Shown: positions 34,124 through 42,991, counted from the stretch's first letter. The stretch: 64,000 nucleotides of DNA from JAVBLP01 sp031553505 (GCA_031553505.1 JAVBLP010000003.1:147462-211461); one strand, 5' to 3'. Program-made: numbers and translations. Notes: generated by a model from the letters alone, not told the origin.

Positions 34124-35863
34124 ATGAAAAATGAACAATCATTAGATACTTTAAGGCATTCGGCGGCGCACATAATGGCGGCGGCGGTTACGGAGCTTTA
34201 CCCCGGTACAAAAGTGGCGATAGGCCCTTCAATTGAAGAAGGTTTTTACTATGATTTTGACAGGCCGGAACCGTTTACTGTTGAAGATTTAGAAAAAATA
34301 GAAACAAAAATGAGGGAAATCGTAAAAGAAAACCATCCTTTTACATGTTCTTCGATGCCTAAAGCTGAAGCCGTGAAGGAGTTTCAGGCTAAAGGCGAAA
34401 AGTATAAAGCCGAAATTGCGTCCGAAATAGAAGATGATAATGTAAGCATATATAAATCCGGAAATTTTACCGACCTTTGCAGAGGGCCTCACGTAGCTTC
34501 AACTGGGGAAGTGCAGCATTTCAGGCTTCTTTCGGTCGCGGGCGCTTATTGGAGAGGCGATTCATCAAGAGAGATGCTCCAGAGAATTTATGGCACGGCT
34601 TTTTTAACCGAGCAGGATTTGAAAGATTATCTTTTAAAAATTGAAGAAGCCCAGAAAAGAGACCACAGAAAACTCGGCAAAGACCTCGACCTTTTTAGCG
34701 TTAATGACGCCGTAGGCGGCGGCTTGATACTTTGGCATCCTAAAGGCGCTGTTTTAAGGGATCTTATCGAAAGCAACTGGAAAAAATTCCACGTTGATAA
34801 CGATTATGAACTTTTGCTCACGCCGCATATAGCAAGCGAAGAGCTTTTCAGGATAAGCGGCCATTTGCAGACATACTCCGAAAATATGTACGCGCCGATG
34901 GAAATTGAAGGTAAGCCGTTTCGCGTAAAACCGATGAACTGCCCGATGCATTTGATGATATATAAAACAAAACTTCATTCTTACCGCGAACTTCCTATAA
35001 AATACGCGGAACTCGGCACGGTTTACAGATTTGAAAAGTCAGGCGTTCTTCACGGGCTTTTGCGCGTAAGGGGATTTACGCAGGATGACGGACATATAAT
35101 TGTCCAGCCGGAACTTTTGGAGCAGGAAGTTATTACTGTTTTTGAAATGGCTATCAACTGTCTGAAAATGTTCGGCTTTGAAGACTATGAAATATATCTT
35201 GCAACAAGGCCTGAAAAGAAGTATGTCGGCGAAATAAAAGACTGGGAAAAAGCCGAAGCGTCGCTTGAAAACGCTTTGAAGAAAACAGGTTACAAATACG
35301 AAATTGACGCCGGCGGCGGAGCTTTCTACGGCCCGAAAATAGATATAAAGATTAAAGACGCTATAGGCAGATCGTGGCAGTGTTCCACAATACAGTTTGA
35401 CTTTAACCTGCCGGAACGTTTTGATATCTCATATATAGATTCTTCCGGAAAAAAAGCAAGGCCTTATATGATTCACAGGGCTTTGATGGGCTCTCTTGAA
35501 AGGTTTATCGGCGTTTTGCTTGAGCATTACGCCGGCGCGCTCCCTTTATGGCTTTCTCCTGTTCAGGTGGCGGTGGCAAATATCAATGAAGAGCAGTACG
35601 AATACTGCAAAGATGTTTACCATAAGCTTAGAAAAAGCGGCATAAGGGTTACGTTTGATGACAGAAATGAAAAAATCGGACACAAAATAAGGGAAAACGC
35701 TATGCAGAAGATACCTTATATATTAGTTGCCGGAAATAAAGAAAAAGACATTAATTCCGTTGCGGTCAGGGCAAGGGGAAATAAAGATTTAGGCGTTATG
35801 ACGCTCGAACAGTTTATTTCTATGGTTCAGGAAAAGAACCGGCCTGGGATAAACGAGTTGTGA
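34124..35863 (+). CDS. thrS: Threonyl-tRNA synthetase lacking the TGS domain
   Basis: This 579-residue class II synthetase charges tRNA-Thr. The protein starts directly with LRHSAAHIMAAAV of the editing (N2/SAD) domain, so the ~60-residue N-terminal TGS domain of E. coli ThrRS is missing. The editing HxxxH and the catalytic-domain segments (CPMHLMIYK zinc region, RFEKSGVLHGLLRVRGFTQDD of motif 2, MIHRALMGSLERFIG of motif 3) are intact. A C-terminal anticodon-binding domain follows. The start has CAGGA upstream. It precedes infC-rpmI-rplT, a widely conserved order. Confidence 0.95.
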   Translation: MKNEQSLDTLRHSAAHIMAAAVTELYPGTKVAIGPSIEEGFYYDFDRPEPFTVEDLEKIETKMREIVKENHPFTCSSMPKAEAVKEFQAKGEKYKAEIASEIEDDNVSIYKSGNFTDLCRGPHVASTGEVQHFRLLSVAGAYWRGDSSREMLQRIYGTAFLTEQDLKDYLLKIEEAQKRDHRKLGKDLDLFSVNDAVGGGLILWHPKGAVLRDLIESNWKKFHVDNDYELLLTPHIASEELFRISGHLQTYSENMYAPMEIEGKPFRVKPMNCPMHLMIYKTKLHSYRELPIKYAELGTVYRFEKSGVLHGLLRVRGFTQDDGHIIVQPELLEQEVITVFEMAINCLKMFGFEDYEIYLATRPEKKYVGEIKDWEKAEASLENALKKTGYKYEIDAGGGAFYGPKIDIKIKDAIGRSWQCSTIQFDFNLPERFDISYIDSSGKKARPYMIHRALMGSLERFIGVLLEHYAGALPLWLSPVQVAVANINEEQYEYCKDVYHKLRKSGIRVTFDDRNEKIGHKIRENAMQKIPYILVAGNKEKDINSVAVRARGNKDLGVMTLEQFISMVQEKNRPGINEL

Positions 35864-35869
35864 TACTAT

Positions 35870-35898
35870 TTGACAATAAAAATCAGTTGTTATATAAT
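35870..35898 (+). promoter_or_regulatory. Consensus promoter for the infC-rpmI-rplT operon
   Basis: TTGACA at 35870 and TATAAT at 35893 are perfect hexamers with a 17-nt spacer. The leader to infC would be about 185 nt. Confidence 0.9.
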
Positions 35899-35904
35899 CT
35901 TAAC

Positions 35905-36091
35905 AATTAATAAAGAAGCCGTCCCGGCTCACCTTCACCGGAGTCCAAGACTCTTAAAGGAAAAAGGTTAAAAGAATATAAAAGTATTGTTTACTGTATA
36001 TTTTACGGGGCGGAATTAATTTTCCGCCCCGATTTTTATTTAATTTGGCAAAGGCGTTTATAAACGCCTTGTAATCCAAGAGGAGGATGCC
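35905..36091 (+). promoter_or_regulatory. infC-rpmI-rplT leader with transcription attenuator (L20-leader-like)
   Basis: The ~185-nt untranslated leader holds small hairpins (AGCCG/CGGCT near 35916 and GAGTC-CAA-GACTC at 35941), then a perfect intrinsic terminator (36006-36040), then a 20-nt perfect palindrome (36051-36070) just ahead of the AGGAGG at 36081. A conditional terminator in this leader is the known layout of L20-controlled infC operons in Bacillus. L20 (rplT) is encoded in this operon, so autogenous control is a reasonable inference. I cannot confirm the L20 recognition structure by eye. Confidence 0.6.
36006..36040 (+). terminator. Intrinsic terminator inside the infC leader
   Basis: CGGGGCGGAA pairs perfectly with TTCCGCCCCG around TTAATT, followed by ATTTTTATTT. 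It lies about 100 nt after the promoter and before any gene, so it should act as an attenuator. Confidence 0.85.
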
Positions 36092-36619
36092 GTCGAAAAC
36101 AAAAGATACCGTATAAACCAGTTTATCAGGGTTCCAGAAGTCAGGCTTATTGACGCTGACGGGGCTCAAGTAGGCATAGTCAAAACAAGCGAAGCTTTGG
36201 CTATGGCTCAGGCGAAAGATTTGGACTTAGTTGAAATTTCCCCACAGGCTACGCCGCCTGTTTGCAAAATAGTCAACTTCTCCAAATATAAGTATGAAAT
36301 GGAGAAGAAAGAAAAAGAAGCAAGGAAAAAACAAAAAATTTCCCAGACTAAAGAAGTCAGAATCCGCCCCAGAATAGGGGTGCACGATCTTGAAGTTAAA
36401 ATAAAACACGCGAGAGAGTTTATCTCTAACGGAGATAAGGTACAGCTTACGGCGATGTTTTCCGGAAGGGAGATGCAGCATAAAGACCTCGGAATAAAAA
36501 TTATGCAAAAAATACAGGAATCTTTAGCTGACATCGCGGAACCGGAAGGAAGAACGTCAAGCATGGGTACGAGAGTATACCTTACTTTGGCGCCCAAGAA
36601 AAAATTAAACCAGAAATAA
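36092..36619 (+). CDS. infC: Translation initiation factor IF-3, non-canonical start
   Basis: IF3 checks start-codon fidelity on the 30S subunit. The reading frame extends well upstream of the first ATG/GTG/TTG candidates. RYRINQFIRVPEVRLIDADG is a typical IF3 N-terminus and must be translated. The only good ribosome site, AGGAGG at 36081-36086, is followed in this frame by GAT-GCC-GTC, so I place the start tentatively at GTC 36092 (175 residues). An ATG at 36087 is out of frame and reads only nine codons. infC is known for rare start codons (AUU in E. coli) that allow IF3 autoregulation. The C-terminal domain is complete (KEVRIRPRIGVHDLEVK). Confidence 0.85.
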   Translation, partial: VENKRYRINQFIRVPEVRLIDADGAQVGIVKTSEALAMAQAKDLDLVEISPQATPPVCKIVNFSKYKYEMEKKEKEARKKQKISQTKEVRIRPRIGVHDLEVKIKHAREFISNGDKVQLTAMFSGREMQHKDLGIKIMQKIQESLADIAEPEGRTSSMGTRVYLTLAPKKKLNQK

Positions 36620-36640
36620 CAAAGATATCGGAGGATTGTA

Positions 36641-36841
36641 ATGCCTAAAATGAAAACGCACAGCGGTGCAAAAAAACGCTTCAAAGTTACCGGAACGGGA
36701 AAAGTAAAATATAAAAAACCCGGACAGAGACACCTTTTGACCGGAGATTCCGGAAACCAGAACAGAAAATCAAGAAAAGCCGCTATAGTAGACAAGACGG
36801 ATATGAAGACCATGAAGAAGAATTTGCCGTACAACTTTTAA
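36641..36841 (+). CDS. rpmI: 50S ribosomal protein L35
   Basis: This 66-residue, very basic protein has the L35 N-terminus MPKMKTHSGAKKRFKVTGTGK and the KSRKAAIVDKTD segment. It starts 21 nt after infC with GGAGG ahead. Order infC-rpmI-rplT is near-universal in bacteria. Confidence 0.97.
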   Translation: MPKMKTHSGAKKRFKVTGTGKVKYKKPGQRHLLTGDSGNQNRKSRKAAIVDKTDMKTMKKNLPYNF

Positions 36842-36877
36842 TTAAATTTACAATAGAATTATTTTAAGGAGATTCAG

Positions 36878-37225
36878 ATGCGTATTACTAGTGCAGTAAC
36901 CACAAGACAAAGAAAGAAAAAATATACGAGGCTTGCAAAAGGCTCTTATGCTACAAAGAAAAACCGCTGGAGAATGGTGCAGCAGCAGGTTGAAAGATCC
37001 CTTAACTACGCTTACGTAGGCAGAAAAGATAAAAAAGCTAACTTTAGAACGCTTTGGATAATCCGTTTGAATGCAGCCGTAAGGGAAGAAGGGATGTCTT
37101 ACAACAGGTTTATTTCCGGCCTTAAAAAAGCCAATGTTGTCATAGACAGAAAGATGCTTGCCGAAATTGCCGTAAACGACAATGCTACATTTAAACAGCT
37201 TGTTGAAGTCGCAAAATCAGCATAA
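36878..37225 (+). CDS. rplT: 50S ribosomal protein L20
   Basis: This 115-residue basic protein is needed early in 50S assembly. Typical segments are RQRKKKYTRLAKGSYATKKNRWR and YAYVGRKDKKANFRTLWI. In other bacteria L20 also binds its own operon leader and lowers expression. The leader found upstream at 35905-36091 makes this likely here too. AAGGAG precedes the start. Confidence 0.97.
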   Translation: MRITSAVTTRQRKKKYTRLAKGSYATKKNRWRMVQQQVERSLNYAYVGRKDKKANFRTLWIIRLNAAVREEGMSYNRFISGLKKANVVIDRKMLAEIAVNDNATFKQLVEVAKSA

Positions 37226-37235
37226 TAAATAAAAA

Positions 37236-38561
37236 ATGAATTATTCGCCGGCAAAAACATTAATTTTGTTTTTTCTTGGGCTTATAACCGCTGGTACCGT
37301 GCTGCTTTCGCTGCCGGTAGCCAGAAATCCGCAGTTTGAGTTTTCGCTGCTGACAAATCTTTTTACCGCGACGTCCGCGTCGTGCGTAACCGGTTTATCG
37401 GTTGTTCCCATCGGCGAATTTTTTTCGCTCTTTGGGCAGACAGTTATCATGCTTTTAATGCAGCTTGGCGGTCTTGGGTATATGTTTGTTTCCACGGTTG
37501 TCACGCTGCTTATAGGCAAAATGGCTTTGAAAGACAGAAGGATGATGCAGGAATTGTTTGATATCTCTTCTTTCAACGATTTAAAGAAACTTCTCACGAA
37601 AGCGGTTGCTTTTGTCCTTACGATAGAATTAATCGGCGCAATTATACTTACATTTGTTTTTATGAGGGAGTTTTCTTTTCTTAAATCGTGTTATTTAGGA
37701 GTATTTCATTCTATTTCCGCGTTTTGCAATGCGGGTTTTACTCCTTTTACGGACAGCCTTGCAGGTTACTCAAATGTGCCGGTGATGCTTTACACGATGA
37801 TAATTTTAATAGTGCTTGGCGGGTTAGGATTTTTTGTAATAGTGGACTTGTACGACACTTATAAAAATAAACGGCTTCACCTTACTACGCACGCCAAAGT
37901 CGTATTATCTTTGACAGCGGCGATAATTGCTTTCGGTTTAGTGTTTTTTAATTTTTCAGAAGCATCCGGACCTTTCGGAGTTCTTAAAAATAAAGACGTT
38001 TTTTATGCTTTTAATAATTCATTATTTCAAGCCGTGAGCGCGAGGACGGCGGGGTTTTATACGATACCTGCCGAACTGTTTAACCAGTTCACCAAAGTTA
38101 TTTTGATATTTTTAATGTCTATAGGCGCGGCTCCCGGCAGTACCGCGGGCGGGTTAAAAATAACGACGCTTGCGCTTGTTTTTGTTTTTGTCAGGAGTAT
38201 GCTGCAGGCGAATAACGATTTTGTTCTTTTCAAAAAGAGAATGCCTGATGATTTGATAAAAAAGGCATTGACCATATTTATAGTATATTTTTCGGCTATA
38301 GCTTTTTTCTCTGCATTGCTTGTCTTGTTTGAGTCAAGTAAGCAGCCTATCGATGTTGTTTTTGAAGCAGTTTCGGCTTTTGGCACCGTAGGTTTGTCGG
38401 TAGGCGTGACTCCCGGACTTTCAGTTGCCGGAAAAATCGTGACTATTTTAGCGATGATTACAGGCAGGATAGGAATACTTACCGTTTTGATTTTGATGAT
38501 AACTTCATCGTCAAAAAAAGAAAGCGTAAGATATCCCGAATCAAGAATACTTGTAGGTTAA
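37236..38561 (+). CDS. Trk/Ktr-type potassium transporter membrane subunit
   Basis: This 441-residue membrane protein has the four-fold MPM repeat architecture of TrkH/KtrB. Selectivity-filter-like segments include TATSASCVTGLSV, FHSISAFCNAGFTPF, QAVSARTAGFYTI and FEAVSAFGTVGLSVG, each with the key Gly. K+ (or Na+-coupled K+) uptake is the family role. The length fits KtrB better than E. coli TrkH. The cytoplasmic RCK partner follows 22 nt downstream. The pair is inserted between rplT and pheS. Confidence 0.92.
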   Translation: MNYSPAKTLILFFLGLITAGTVLLSLPVARNPQFEFSLLTNLFTATSASCVTGLSVVPIGEFFSLFGQTVIMLLMQLGGLGYMFVSTVVTLLIGKMALKDRRMMQELFDISSFNDLKKLLTKAVAFVLTIELIGAIILTFVFMREFSFLKSCYLGVFHSISAFCNAGFTPFTDSLAGYSNVPVMLYTMIILIVLGGLGFFVIVDLYDTYKNKRLHLTTHAKVVLSLTAAIIAFGLVFFNFSEASGPFGVLKNKDVFYAFNNSLFQAVSARTAGFYTIPAELFNQFTKVILIFLMSIGAAPGSTAGGLKITTLALVFVFVRSMLQANNDFVLFKKRMPDDLIKKALTIFIVYFSAIAFFSALLVLFESSKQPIDVVFEAVSAFGTVGLSVGVTPGLSVAGKIVTILAMITGRIGILTVLILMITSSSKKESVRYPESRILVG

Positions 38562-38583
38562 TAATTAACCGCAGGAGATTGAA

Positions 38584-39273
38584 ATGAAGAAAAAACAGTT
38601 TGCCGTAATAGGGCTTGGAACTTTTGGTTACAATGTCGCGGTTGAACTTGCCAAAAAAGGCATACAGGTTTTGGCGATAGACAATGACGAAGATATAATA
38701 CACAGAATACGCCCATCCGTGACTCAGGCGCTTATTGTTGATGCTACCGATGAAAAGGCTATGAATGACGCAGGTATCGCGGACTGCGATACGGTTGTCA
38801 TTTCAATAGGCGAAAATATTGAAACGAGCATTCTTGCCACGCTTATTACAAAAGAGCTCGGCGTAAAGAATGTAATAGTAAAATGCACAAGCTCGTGGCA
38901 CTCCAAAGTGGCGGCAAAGTTAGGGGCGGATAAAGTAGTGTACCCTGAATTTGAAATGGCAAAAAAACTTGTGGACAGCATTGTAACGCCGAATATTTTG
39001 GAACAAATAGAACTTTCAAAAGATTATAATTTAGTTGAAGTGATAGCTCCCAAAGAGCTTTGGGGGAAAGCTATAAAAAATTCCGGAATAAGAAACAATT
39101 ACGGAGTAAATATAATAGCAATACGCAGGCAGATTCCGGTAATAGATGATGACGGGCAGAGCGACATAAAAGAAGAGATAAATATGGTTCCCGGACCTGA
39201 TGATGAAATTAACCAAAATGATGTTTTGGTTGTAATCGGGCCTGAAAAATCGCTGGCGAAGCTAAAAAAATAA
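38584..39273 (+). CDS. Trk/Ktr-type potassium uptake regulatory subunit (RCK/TrkA-N)
   Basis: This 229-residue cytoplasmic protein has an N-terminal Rossmann NAD/ATP-binding domain (GLGTFGYNVAVELAKKG; acidic VLAIDNDE at the end of strand 2). A C-terminal TrkA-C domain spans about residues 140-229. One RCK unit, as in KtrA, gates the membrane subunit encoded just upstream in response to nucleotides. GGAG lies before the ATG. Confidence 0.92.
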   Translation: MKKKQFAVIGLGTFGYNVAVELAKKGIQVLAIDNDEDIIHRIRPSVTQALIVDATDEKAMNDAGIADCDTVVISIGENIETSILATLITKELGVKNVIVKCTSSWHSKVAAKLGADKVVYPEFEMAKKLVDSIVTPNILEQIELSKDYNLVEVIAPKELWGKAIKNSGIRNNYGVNIIAIRRQIPVIDDDGQSDIKEEINMVPGPDDEINQNDVLVVIGPEKSLAKLKK

Positions 39274-39285
39274 CAAGGATGATTA

Positions 39286-39585
39286 ATGAAGGAAGACACC
39301 CAGACAAACAAACCTAATTCAAATGAAGTAGAGTCCAACCATATGGAACTCGGCAAGTTTTATTTTCTGAATAATAAATTTAACGAGGCCGTAACCGAAT
39401 TTAAGAAGGTTTTGGAAATAAACCCCGGAAATGCCGAGGCATACTATAATATAGGGCTTATAAAAGAAAGTTCAAACGATTGTGACGTTGCAAAAGAAAT
39501 GTACGCTAAAGCGTTGAATATCAGAAGCGATTACAAGCTTGCAAGAGAGCGCTTAAATAAACTTATAGGACTTGAAGATGAATAA
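39286..39585 (+). CDS. Small TPR-repeat protein
   Basis: This 99-residue cytoplasmic protein holds about two tetratricopeptide repeats (MELGKFYFLNNKFNEAVTEF and AEAYYNIGLIKESSNDCDVA), with a low-complexity Asn/Glu start. TPRs mediate protein contacts. No specific role is visible. Its stop overlaps the pheS start by 8 nt, so it is translated with pheST. Confidence 0.8.
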   Translation: MKEDTQTNKPNSNEVESNHMELGKFYFLNNKFNEAVTEFKKVLEINPGNAEAYYNIGLIKESSNDCDVAKEMYAKALNIRSDYKLARERLNKLIGLEDE

Positions 39586-40597
39586 TATTGAACAAATTGT
39601 TTCTGAAGCGTTAGAAAAAATAAGAAATGCGGATTTGCAGGCTCTTGACGTTTTAAAAACCGAATATCTCGGCAAAAACGGTACGCTTACGCAAATTTTA
39701 AAATCCCTTGCCCAGTACTCCGTGGAAGAGAAAAAGAAAATCGGAGCGCAGACAAACCAGGCTAAAAATACCATAGAAGAAGCCATAGAGCAAAGAAAAT
39801 CAAACCTGAAAAAAGCTTTGTATGAAGAAAAAATGTCCAAAGAAAAACTAGATGGTTCACCGTCATTTTATTTTCCTTTTTCAAAAGGCAGTTTGCATCC
39901 CGTTATACAGACAATTGAAGAAATAAGCTCGGTTTTTAAATCGATGGGTTTTACCGTAGCCGAAGGCCCCGAAATAGAAACCGAATGGTATAATTTTGAA
40001 GCGTTAAACATACCATCAAACCATCCGGCAAGAGATACGCAGGACACTTTTTACCTTGAAGGGATGAAAAACCTTTTAAGGACGCACACTTCGCCAGGAC
40101 AGATACACGTTATGGAACAGCATAAACCCGCGGTAAAAGTTATAGTTCCGGGAAGGGTTTACAGAAATGAGGCTTCAGACGCTTCTCATTCATCGACATT
40201 TCACCAGATAGAAGGTTTAGAAGTTTCTGAAGATGTGACGTTTGCGGATTTAAAGAGCACTCTTTCGGAATTTGTCCATAAATTATTCGGTTCGGACCTT
40301 GATATACGCTTCAGGCCTTCTCACTTTCAGTTTACGGAACCTTCCGCCGAAGTGGATATGCAGTGTTTCTTCTGCAGGGGAAAAGGCTGCAGGGTATGCA
40401 AAAATTCTGGCTGGATTGAAACATTAGGATGCGGCATGGTGCACCCTAACGTTTTAAAAGCGGTTAATTATGACCCGGAAAAATATACAGGTTTTGCTTT
40501 CGGCATAGGAGTGGAAAGAATCACGATGTTGAAGTACGGTATTGACGATATAAGATTATTTTATGAAAACGATTTGCGCTTTTTAAAACAGTTTTAA
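39578..40597 (+). CDS. pheS: Phenylalanyl-tRNA synthetase alpha subunit
   Basis: I choose ATG 39578, with AGGA at 39567; a TTG lies 6 nt earlier. The 339-residue subunit has an N-terminal coiled coil that contacts tRNA. The class II core follows, with RTHTSPGQIHVMEQ, the motif 2 region PGRVYRNEASDASHSSTFHQIEGL and GFAFGIGVERITML (motif 3). A Cys-rich insertion CFFCRGKGCRVC may bind zinc, as in many PheS. pheT follows 16 nt downstream. Confidence 0.96.
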   Translation: MNNIEQIVSEALEKIRNADLQALDVLKTEYLGKNGTLTQILKSLAQYSVEEKKKIGAQTNQAKNTIEEAIEQRKSNLKKALYEEKMSKEKLDGSPSFYFPFSKGSLHPVIQTIEEISSVFKSMGFTVAEGPEIETEWYNFEALNIPSNHPARDTQDTFYLEGMKNLLRTHTSPGQIHVMEQHKPAVKVIVPGRVYRNEASDASHSSTFHQIEGLEVSEDVTFADLKSTLSEFVHKLFGSDLDIRFRPSHFQFTEPSAEVDMQCFFCRGKGCRVCKNSGWIETLGCGMVHPNVLKAVNYDPEKYTGFAFGIGVERITMLKYGIDDIRLFYENDLRFLKQF

Positions 40598-40613
40598 TTT
40601 TAAAGGATACGAA

Positions 40614-42977
40614 ATGAAAATATCATATAACTGGCTTAAAAAATTTGTTGATTTTGATTTATCTCCGCAGGAACTCGCAAAGGCGCTTACTTCAATCGGC
40701 GTGGAAACTTCGGTTGTTTCTTCCGGCTGCGCCTGGAGCGGCGTTATAACGGCAAAAGTTTTGGAAAAACAAAAACACCCTAATGCTGATAAACTTTCGC
40801 TTTGCAGCGTAAGCGACGGAAAGAACACTTACTCCGTCGTATGCGGTGCCGCGAATGTTGAAGCAGGCCAGACGATTCCTCTTGCCGTAATAGGCGCGGT
40901 TTTACCGGGCGGGTTTGAAATTAAAAGATCAAAGATCAGAGGCGTCGAATCGGAAGGCATGATATGTTCAGAGCAGGAGCTCGGGCTTAAAGAAAAATCA
41001 GAAGGGATATTGGTTCTTGATGAAAACACCGAAATCGGCAGCCCCTTGGAAGCGGTTTTAGGCGAACTTGACTCAATTCTTGAAATTGAAATAACTACAA
41101 ACAGGGGCGACTGCTTAAGCCATTTGGGCGTTGCAAGGGAAATAGGCGCGAAATTAAGAAAAACGCCTTCTTTGCCGCAAATAAGAACTTTTAATGTTGC
41201 TGAGTTAAACAACGTTAAAGTAGAGTCTGATTTATGCCCGCGTTATATAGGGAGTATCATTTCAGGCGTTAAAATAGGCCCTTCGCCTAAATGGATTTCA
41301 GATGCTTTGGAAAAGTGTGGCATAAGGCCCATTAATAATGTAGTGGACATTACAAATTACGTAATGCTTGAGCTTGGACAGCCTTTACACGCGTTTGACA
41401 TCACAAAGCTTTTTTCGCAGAAGATTGTAATAAGAAATGCGAAAAATGATGAGAAAATAATGGCGCTTGACGGCAAAGAGTATAAATTAGACGCGGAAAT
41501 GCTTGTCATAGCCGATGAAAACAAACCTGTCGCGATTGCGGGAGTTATGGGCGGCGAATTTTCCGGAATTGACGATAATACAACTTCAGTTTTTCTGGAA
41601 AGCGCAGTTTTTGACGCGGCTTCAATAAGAAAAACATCTAAAAAATTAAACCTTTCAAGCGATTCTTCATACAGGTTTGAAAGAGGCGTCAGTTGGGATA
41701 TAGCAGAACTTGCCTCATGGCGCGCGATAAACTTAATATGCGATACCGCGGGCGGAAAGGCCGATTCCAGCGTTGATATTCAGACTGCGGAATATGAAAA
41801 CACGGAAATTGCTTTGAGAGTGAGCAGGGTTTCAAAAGTGCTAGGGTATGAAGTTGAAGGCGATGAAATTGCCGGAATACTGCGTTCTCTCGGCATAGAT
41901 TTGCAGCCCAGGGGCGAAGTTATTCTTTGCACTATACCGTCATGGCGCAATGACATAAAAGAAGAAGTTGATTTAATTGAAGAAGTAGCTCGCATAAACG
42001 GTTACGATAATATTCCAAAACGCCAGGAAAACGAAATAAGGACTTACACGAAAAACAACTCCTTTTTGCCGGATGTCGTTGAAGGTTTCAGGGCAAAACT
42101 TTGCGGAATGGGCTTCAGTGAAGCGTTAAATTACAGCTTTTCAGAAACAAAAGAGCTTGATACTTTTGGATTAAAATATTTTTATAAAATCGCAAACCCT
42201 ATTTCAAAGGAAAATGAAGTTTTAAGGCCTTCTATGCTTCCGTCGCTTTATAGAAACTTAAAATTGAATATAGGTCACGGCGCGGAAACCGTTACTTTGT
42301 TTGAATACGGCAAAGTTTACAATGACAAAGGCGAAAAAAGAACTTTTTCCGCCATTATGTATGGCGATGTGTGGCAGGAATGGTGGAAGTGGGCGGAAGA
42401 TAAAATAAGGCCTCAGTTTGATTTTTATTTTGGAGGGGGAATAGTAAAAAATATACTTCCTTCCGATGAATTTGTAATTTCTGAAAACCTTTCCCCTTCA
42501 GGATACTTTCATCCCGGCAAAACAGCCGCCGTTGTTTACAGGGGTAAAGCCGTTGGGCAGTTCGGAATTTTAAAGCCTTCCATAGATGAAGACATAAAAG
42601 GAGATGTGTTTTATTTTGAAATTGATGTCGAAACGGTAGAACAAAGCTACTCGGCTAAAAATTCATTATATAAGCATTACTCAAGATTTCCCGCGGTAAA
42701 ACGCGACATATCTGTCACGGCGGGTAAATCTTTAGCTTTTTCAAAAATCGAGAAAGTTATTAAAAGCGTTATGAAAGCAGGAAATATATTGCAGGAATAC
42801 TCGCTGTTTTCCGTTTACGCGGATGAGTCTAAGCTCGGCGAAGGAAAAATAAGTTATTCATTCAGGCTGCACTACAGAAATAACGAAAGAACTCTTACAG
42901 ATGAGGAAGTAAATAAAGATATGAATGACCTTATCCAAAAACTGGATAAAGACCTTTCAGTTAAACTCAGGTCATAA
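40614..42977 (+). CDS. pheT: Phenylalanyl-tRNA synthetase beta subunit
   Basis: This 787-residue subunit completes the alpha2-beta2 PheRS and carries editing activity. Domains in order are: the N-terminal B1 part, the EMAP/OB tRNA-binding domain (about 40-150), the B3/B4 editing domain (PLHAFDITK, NNVVDITNYVM), the B5 domain, the catalytic-like B6/B7 core, and a C-terminal ferredoxin-like anticodon-binding domain (YKHYSRFPAVKRDISVT). A terminator follows. An HU/merR/tRNA-Pro block that usually follows pheT lies elsewhere in this window (27876-28676). Confidence 0.96.
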   Translation: MKISYNWLKKFVDFDLSPQELAKALTSIGVETSVVSSGCAWSGVITAKVLEKQKHPNADKLSLCSVSDGKNTYSVVCGAANVEAGQTIPLAVIGAVLPGGFEIKRSKIRGVESEGMICSEQELGLKEKSEGILVLDENTEIGSPLEAVLGELDSILEIEITTNRGDCLSHLGVAREIGAKLRKTPSLPQIRTFNVAELNNVKVESDLCPRYIGSIISGVKIGPSPKWISDALEKCGIRPINNVVDITNYVMLELGQPLHAFDITKLFSQKIVIRNAKNDEKIMALDGKEYKLDAEMLVIADENKPVAIAGVMGGEFSGIDDNTTSVFLESAVFDAASIRKTSKKLNLSSDSSYRFERGVSWDIAELASWRAINLICDTAGGKADSSVDIQTAEYENTEIALRVSRVSKVLGYEVEGDEIAGILRSLGIDLQPRGEVILCTIPSWRNDIKEEVDLIEEVARINGYDNIPKRQENEIRTYTKNNSFLPDVVEGFRAKLCGMGFSEALNYSFSETKELDTFGLKYFYKIANPISKENEVLRPSMLPSLYRNLKLNIGHGAETVTLFEYGKVYNDKGEKRTFSAIMYGDVWQEWWKWAEDKIRPQFDFYFGGGIVKNILPSDEFVISENLSPSGYFHPGKTAAVVYRGKAVGQFGILKPSIDEDIKGDVFYFEIDVETVEQSYSAKNSLYKHYSRFPAVKRDISVTAGKSLAFSKIEKVIKSVMKAGNILQEYSLFSVYADESKLGEGKISYSFRLHYRNNERTLTDEEVNKDMNDLIQKLDKDLSVKLRS

Positions 42978-42991
42978 TTAGCCAAAAAATA

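Noticed and set aside
36197..36619. infC starting at TTG 36197
   Set aside because: This would cut off the conserved IF3 N-terminal domain that is encoded in the same frame directly upstream.
36208..36834. 208-codon minus-strand ORF over infC and rpmI
   Set aside because: Antisense shadow of two conserved genes. Its Phe/Cys-rich content comes from the Lys/Glu-rich sense strand.
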